From Lineus longissimus (taxonomy: Eukaryota > Nemertea > Pilidiophora > Heteronemertea > Lineidae), in the NCBI RefSeq assembly GCF_910592395.1, contig NC_088323.1, positions 10,525,501 to 10,589,500 of the forward strand: a stretch of 64,000 bases of DNA. Direction: 5' to 3'. The notes below the pieces were generated by a model that saw nothing but the letters and a program-made list of their open reading frames with translations, had not been told where the DNA came from and did no database searches. Of this stretch, positions 59,801 through 64,000 are shown piece by piece. The position numbers and the translations under genes were made by a program. How positions within the stretch are numbered: the first letter of the stretch is position 1; each line of letters opens with the position of its first letter.

Positions 59801-62800
59801 AAAATATCATTCTTTGATTAATTTATTGTTCCATAAATATGTTTTTTAAGAAGGATTATCTTTGAGTTAAAGCTAATTAAATCACAGTTCGACTGTATCA
59901 AAATGTCTCAATTCCTGACCAGAAATAATCGACAATTAGGTTTTCTATTTCATATATTTCTATTTCATGTATTTATTTGGTATTTCAATTGCGCCACAAG
60001 TGTATAAGAATTGAAATATGATGAACGATTTTATAATTATTGTCTTTCCAATGAGAGTCAAATTTCTTTGCTGATATTTTTTTGCACTTAAGAATGCGGT
60101 GTTCAAAAGTCATAACCAACATCCGTTATTCAATATCCTGTACCATAAATACATTATTGTTATCAGTGTTAAAATTATAACCCCAAATCTTAATTATAAT
60201 AACATCCATTAACCCTCTCCATTGAAACCATTCGGTTGCTTTTAGTCCCAGTGATTCAAAAGGTATCACTGTTTTGTCTGGTCTTAGTAAATCTGAAATA
60301 TAATTTATCCCTACTTTCTTCCAATGTCTATAAAAGATCATTCTTTGATTAATTTATTGTTCCATAAATATGTTTTTTGAGAAGGATTATCTTTGAGTTA
60401 AAGCTAATTAGATCACAGTTCGACTGTATCAAAATGTCTAAATCAATATTCTTTCCTGACCAGAAATAATCGAAAATTAGGTTTTCTATTTCATATATTT
60501 CTATTTCATGTATTTATCTGGTATTTCAATTGCTCCACAAGTGTATAAGAATTGATATAATATATGATGAACGATTTTATAATTATTGTCTTTCTAATGA
60601 GAGTCAAATTTCTTTGCTTCCAATTATTTTAATATATTTTTACACTTAAGAATGCGGTGTTCAAAAGTCATAACCAACATCCGTTATTCAATATCCTGTA
60701 CCATAAATACATTATTGTTATCAGTGTTAAAATTATAACCCCAAATCTTAATTTTATAACATCCATTAACCCTTTCATTGAAACCATTCGGTTGCTTTTA
60801 GTCCCAGTGATTCAAAAGGTATCACTGTTTTGTCTGGTCTTAGTAAATCTGAAATATAATTTATCCCTACTTTCTTCCAATGTTTATAAAAGATCATTCT
60901 TTGATTAATTTATTGTTCCATAAATATGTTTTTTGAGAAGGATTATCTTTGAGTTAAAGCTAATTAGATCACAGTTCGACTGTATCAAAATGTCTCAATT
61001 CCTGACGAGAAATAATCGAAAATTAGGTTTTCTATTTCATATATTTCTATTTCATGTATTTATCTGGTATTTCAATTGCACCACAAGTGTATAAGAATTG
61101 AAATATGATGAACGATTTTATAATTATTGTCTTTCCAATGAGAGTCAAATTTCTTTGCTGATATTTTTTTGCACTTAAGAATGCGGTGTTCAAAAGTCAT
61201 AACCAACATCCGTTTTGCGCCACAAGTGTATAAGAATTGAAATATGATGAACGATTTTATAATTATTGTCTTTCCAATGAGAGTCAAATTTCTTTGCTGA
61301 TATTTTTTTGCACTTAAGAATGCGGTGTTCAAAAGTCATAACCAACATCCGTTATTCAACATCCTGTACCATAAATACATTATTGTTATCAGTGTTAAAA
61401 TTATAACCCCAAATCTTATTTATAATAACATCCATTAACCCTCTCCATTTAAATCATTCGGTTGCTTTTAGTTCCAGTGATTCAAAAGGTATCACTGTTT
61501 TGTTTGGTATTAGTTAATCTGAAATATAATTTATCCCTACTTCCTTCCAATGTTTATAAAATATCATTCTTTGATTAATTTATTGTTCCATAAATATGTT
61601 TTTTAAGAAGGATTATCTTTGAGTTAAAGCTAATTAAATCACAGTTCGACTGTATCAAAATGTCTCAATTCCTGACCAGAAATAATCGACAATTAGGTTT
61701 TCTATTTCATATATTTCTATTTCATGTATTTATTTGGTATTTCAATTGCGCCACAAGTGTATAAGAATTGAAATATGATGAACGATTTTATAATTATTGT
61801 CTTTCCAATGAGAGTCAAATTTCTTTGCTGATATTTTTTTGCACTTAAGAATGCGGTGTTCAAAAGTCATAACCAACATCCGTTATTCAATATCCTGTAC
61901 CATAAATACATTATTGTTATCAGTGTTAAAATTATAACCCCAAATCTTAATTATAATAACATCCATTAACCCTCTCCATTGAAACCATTCGGTTGCTTTT
62001 AGTCCCAGTGATTCAAAAGGTATCACTGTTTTGTCTGGTCTTAGTAAATCTGAAATATAATTTATCCCTACTTTCTTCCAATGTTTATAAAAGATCATTC
62101 TTTGATTAATTTATTGTTCCATAAATATGTTTTTTGAGAAGGATTATCTTTGAGTTAAAGCTAATTAGATCACAGTTCGACTGTATCAAAATGTCTCAAT
62201 TCCTGACCAGAAATAATCGACAATTAGGTTTTCTATTTCATATATTTCTATTTCATGTATTTATTTGGTATTTCAATTGCGCCACAAGTGTATAAGAATT
62301 GAAATATGATGAACGATTTTATAATTATTGTCTTTCCAATGAGAGTCAAATTTCTTTCCTGATATTTTTTTGCACTTAAGAATGCCGTGTTCAAAAGTCA
62401 TAACCAACATCCGTTATTCAATATCCTGTACCATAAATACATTATTGTTATCAGTGTTAAAATTATAACCCCAAATCTTAATTATAATAACATCCATTAA
62501 CCCTCTCCATTGAAACCATTCGGTTGCTTTTAGTCCCAGTGATTCAAAAGGTATCACTGTTTTGTCTGGTCTTAGTAAATCTGAAATATAATTTATCCCT
62601 ACTTTCTTCCAATGTTTATAAAAGATCATTCTTTGATTAATTTATTGTTCCACAAATATGTTTTTTGAGAAGGATTATCTTTGAGTTAAAGCTAATTAGA
62701 TCACAGTTCGACTGTATCAAAATGTCTCAATTCCTGACCAGAAATAATCGAAAATTAGGTTTTCTATTTCATATATTTCTATTTCATGTATTTATCTGGT

Positions 62801-64000
62801 ATTTCAATTGCACCACAAGTGTATAAGAATTGAAATATGATGAACGATTTTATAATTATTGTCTTTCCAATGAGAGTCAAATTTCTTTGCTGATATTTTT
62901 TTGCACTTAAGAATGCGGTGTTCAAAAGTCATAACCAACATCCGTTATTCAACATCCTGTACCATAAATACATTATTGTTATCAGTGTTAAAATTATAAC
63001 CCCAAATCTTATTTATAATAACATCCATTAACCCTCTCCATTGAAACCATTCGGTTGCTTTTAGTCCCAGTGATTCAAAAGGTATCACTTTTTTGTCTGG
63101 TCATACTAAATCTGAAATATAATTTATCCCTACTTTCTTCCAATGTTTATAAAAGATCATTCTTTGATTAATTTATTGTTCCACAAATATGTTTTTTGAG
63201 AAGAATTATCTTTAAGTTTAAAGCTAAATAAATCACAGTTCGACTGTATCAAAATGTCTAAATCAATATTCTTTCCTGACCAGAAATAATCGAAAATTAG
63301 GTTTTCTATTTCATATATTTCTATTTCATGTATTTATCTGGTATTTCAATTGCTCCACAAGTGTATAAGAATTGATATAATATATGATGAACGATTTTAT
63401 AATTATTGTCTTTCTAATGAGAGTCAAATTTCTTTGCTTCCAATTATTTAATATATTTTTACACTTAAGAATGCGGTGTTCAAAAGTCATAACCAACATC
63501 CGTTATTCAACATCCTGTACCATAAATACATTATTGTTATCAGTGTTAAAATTATAACCCCAAATCTTATTTATAATAACATCCATTAACCCTCTCCATT
63601 TAAATTATTCGGTTGCTTTTAGTTCCAGTGATTCAAAAGCTATCACTGTTTTGTTTGGTCTTAGTAAATCTACTTTCTTCCCATGTTTATAAAAGATCAT
63701 TCTTTGATTAATTTATTGTTCCATAAATATGTTTTTTAAGAAGGATTATCTTTGAGTTAAAGCTAATTAAATCACAGTTCGACTGTATCAAAATGTCTCA
63801 ATTCCTGACCAGAAATAATCGAAAATTAGGTTTTCTATTTCATATATTTCTATTTCATGTATTTATTTTGTATTTCAATTGCGCCACAAGTGTATAAGAA
63901 TTGAAATATGATGAACGATTTTATAATTATTGTCTTTCCAATGAGAGTCAAATTTCTTTGCTGATATTTTTTTGCACTTAAGAATGCGGTGTTCAAAAGT
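53871..64000 (-). repeat. Satellite array made from a LINE ORF2 C-terminal segment
   Basis: Seventeen monomers, marked by CCATTAACCCT(C)T at 54574, 55105, 55663, 56221, 56873, 57404, 57935, 58493, 59023, 59675, 60206, 60763, 61432, 61963, 62494, 63025 and 63583. Lengths are mostly 531 or 558 bp (both multiples of three), with some of ~652-669 bp that carry an extra ~115 bp internal duplication. Each monomer's minus strand encodes RT C-terminal blocks: RNLTLIGKTIIIKSFIISQF, then HWKKVGINYISDLLRPDKT and PFESLGLKATEWFQWRGLMD. Blocks repeat at higher order: 56221-57550 matches 59023-60350 almost exactly. The array continues beyond the window. Confidence 0.9.
57324..57539 (-). pseudogene. Representative monomer ORF: RT C-terminal fragment
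   Basis: 71 codons reading MIFYRHWKKVGINYISDLL, then the PFESLGL and EWFQWRGLMDVI blocks and a stop after FMVQDIE. Similar frames lie at 55025-55240, 57855-58070, 60126-60341, 61883-62098 and 62414-62629. The K.W...GI..I.DL pattern belongs to the thumb/C-terminal region of LINE ORF2 proteins, so the frame is a fossil. Its persistence in many monomers reflects recent amplification, not proven selection. Confidence 0.7.

Noticed and set aside
54205-62629. Many small conserved ORFs taken as separate genes
   Set aside because: They are repeated copies of one LINE ORF2 segment inside a satellite, each ending in stops and lacking promoters or full domains.

Overview
This is nuclear DNA from a eukaryote: AT-rich, intron-containing (GT-AG junctions are readable in two places), almost free of long open frames, and packed with transposons, MITEs and satellites. 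Frequent GTAGGCCTA and TACATGTA words, a metazoan Mutator-like transposase, a CR1-like LINE and a cyclophilin (PPIL3) exon point to a marine invertebrate. An echinoderm or another deuterostome is my best guess, but the sequence does not prove it.

Layout. 275-4824 is a Mutator-like element with ~90 bp terminal inverted repeats and a dead multi-exon transposase on the minus strand. 4982-10472 is a large non-autonomous element (called family F1 here) with a smaller relative nested at 6204-7892. 11151-11878 is an old copy of a second family (F2). 12196-12331 is the last coding exon of PPIL3, the clearest host gene, followed by a decayed partial duplicate. 12897-15059 is a second, different DDE-type transposase pseudogene. 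16.5-21.3 kb holds short tandem repeats, a Harbinger-like MITE with TAA target duplications, a truncated foldback element and a possible undescribed element with a zinc-binding ORF. 22.3-28.8 kb holds tandem repeats, a TA-flanked palindromic MITE, a 1.4 kb minisatellite, an F2 copy and a foldback element whose loop is rich in TGACGTCA sites.

29.6-35.2 kb is a nested stack: a 5'-truncated CR1-like LINE, an F1 copy inserted in its (ATT)n tail, and an F2 copy and a 119 bp foldback MITE inside that F1 copy. Comparing the two F1 copies gives empty and filled sites, so several insertions are read directly. Between 36 and 46 kb the DNA is less repetitive. It holds exon-like pieces, one with nine perfect 15 bp repeats, and a minus-strand ORF at 41076-41645 that resembles the N-terminal zinc-binding region of RAG1-like proteins.

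47.1-51.8 kb is a four-copy tandem array of a ~1.28 kb unit, with a YY1-type motif ahead of three of the units and a small conserved ORF. From 53396 to the window end is a satellite made from the C-terminal part of a LINE reverse-transcriptase ORF: 17 monomers, mostly 531 or 558 bp, with higher-order duplication.

Apart from PPIL3 and perhaps the RAG1-like gene, most coding signal is transposon debris. The individual genes do not form a pathway. The readable story is one of successive insertions and tandem expansions.
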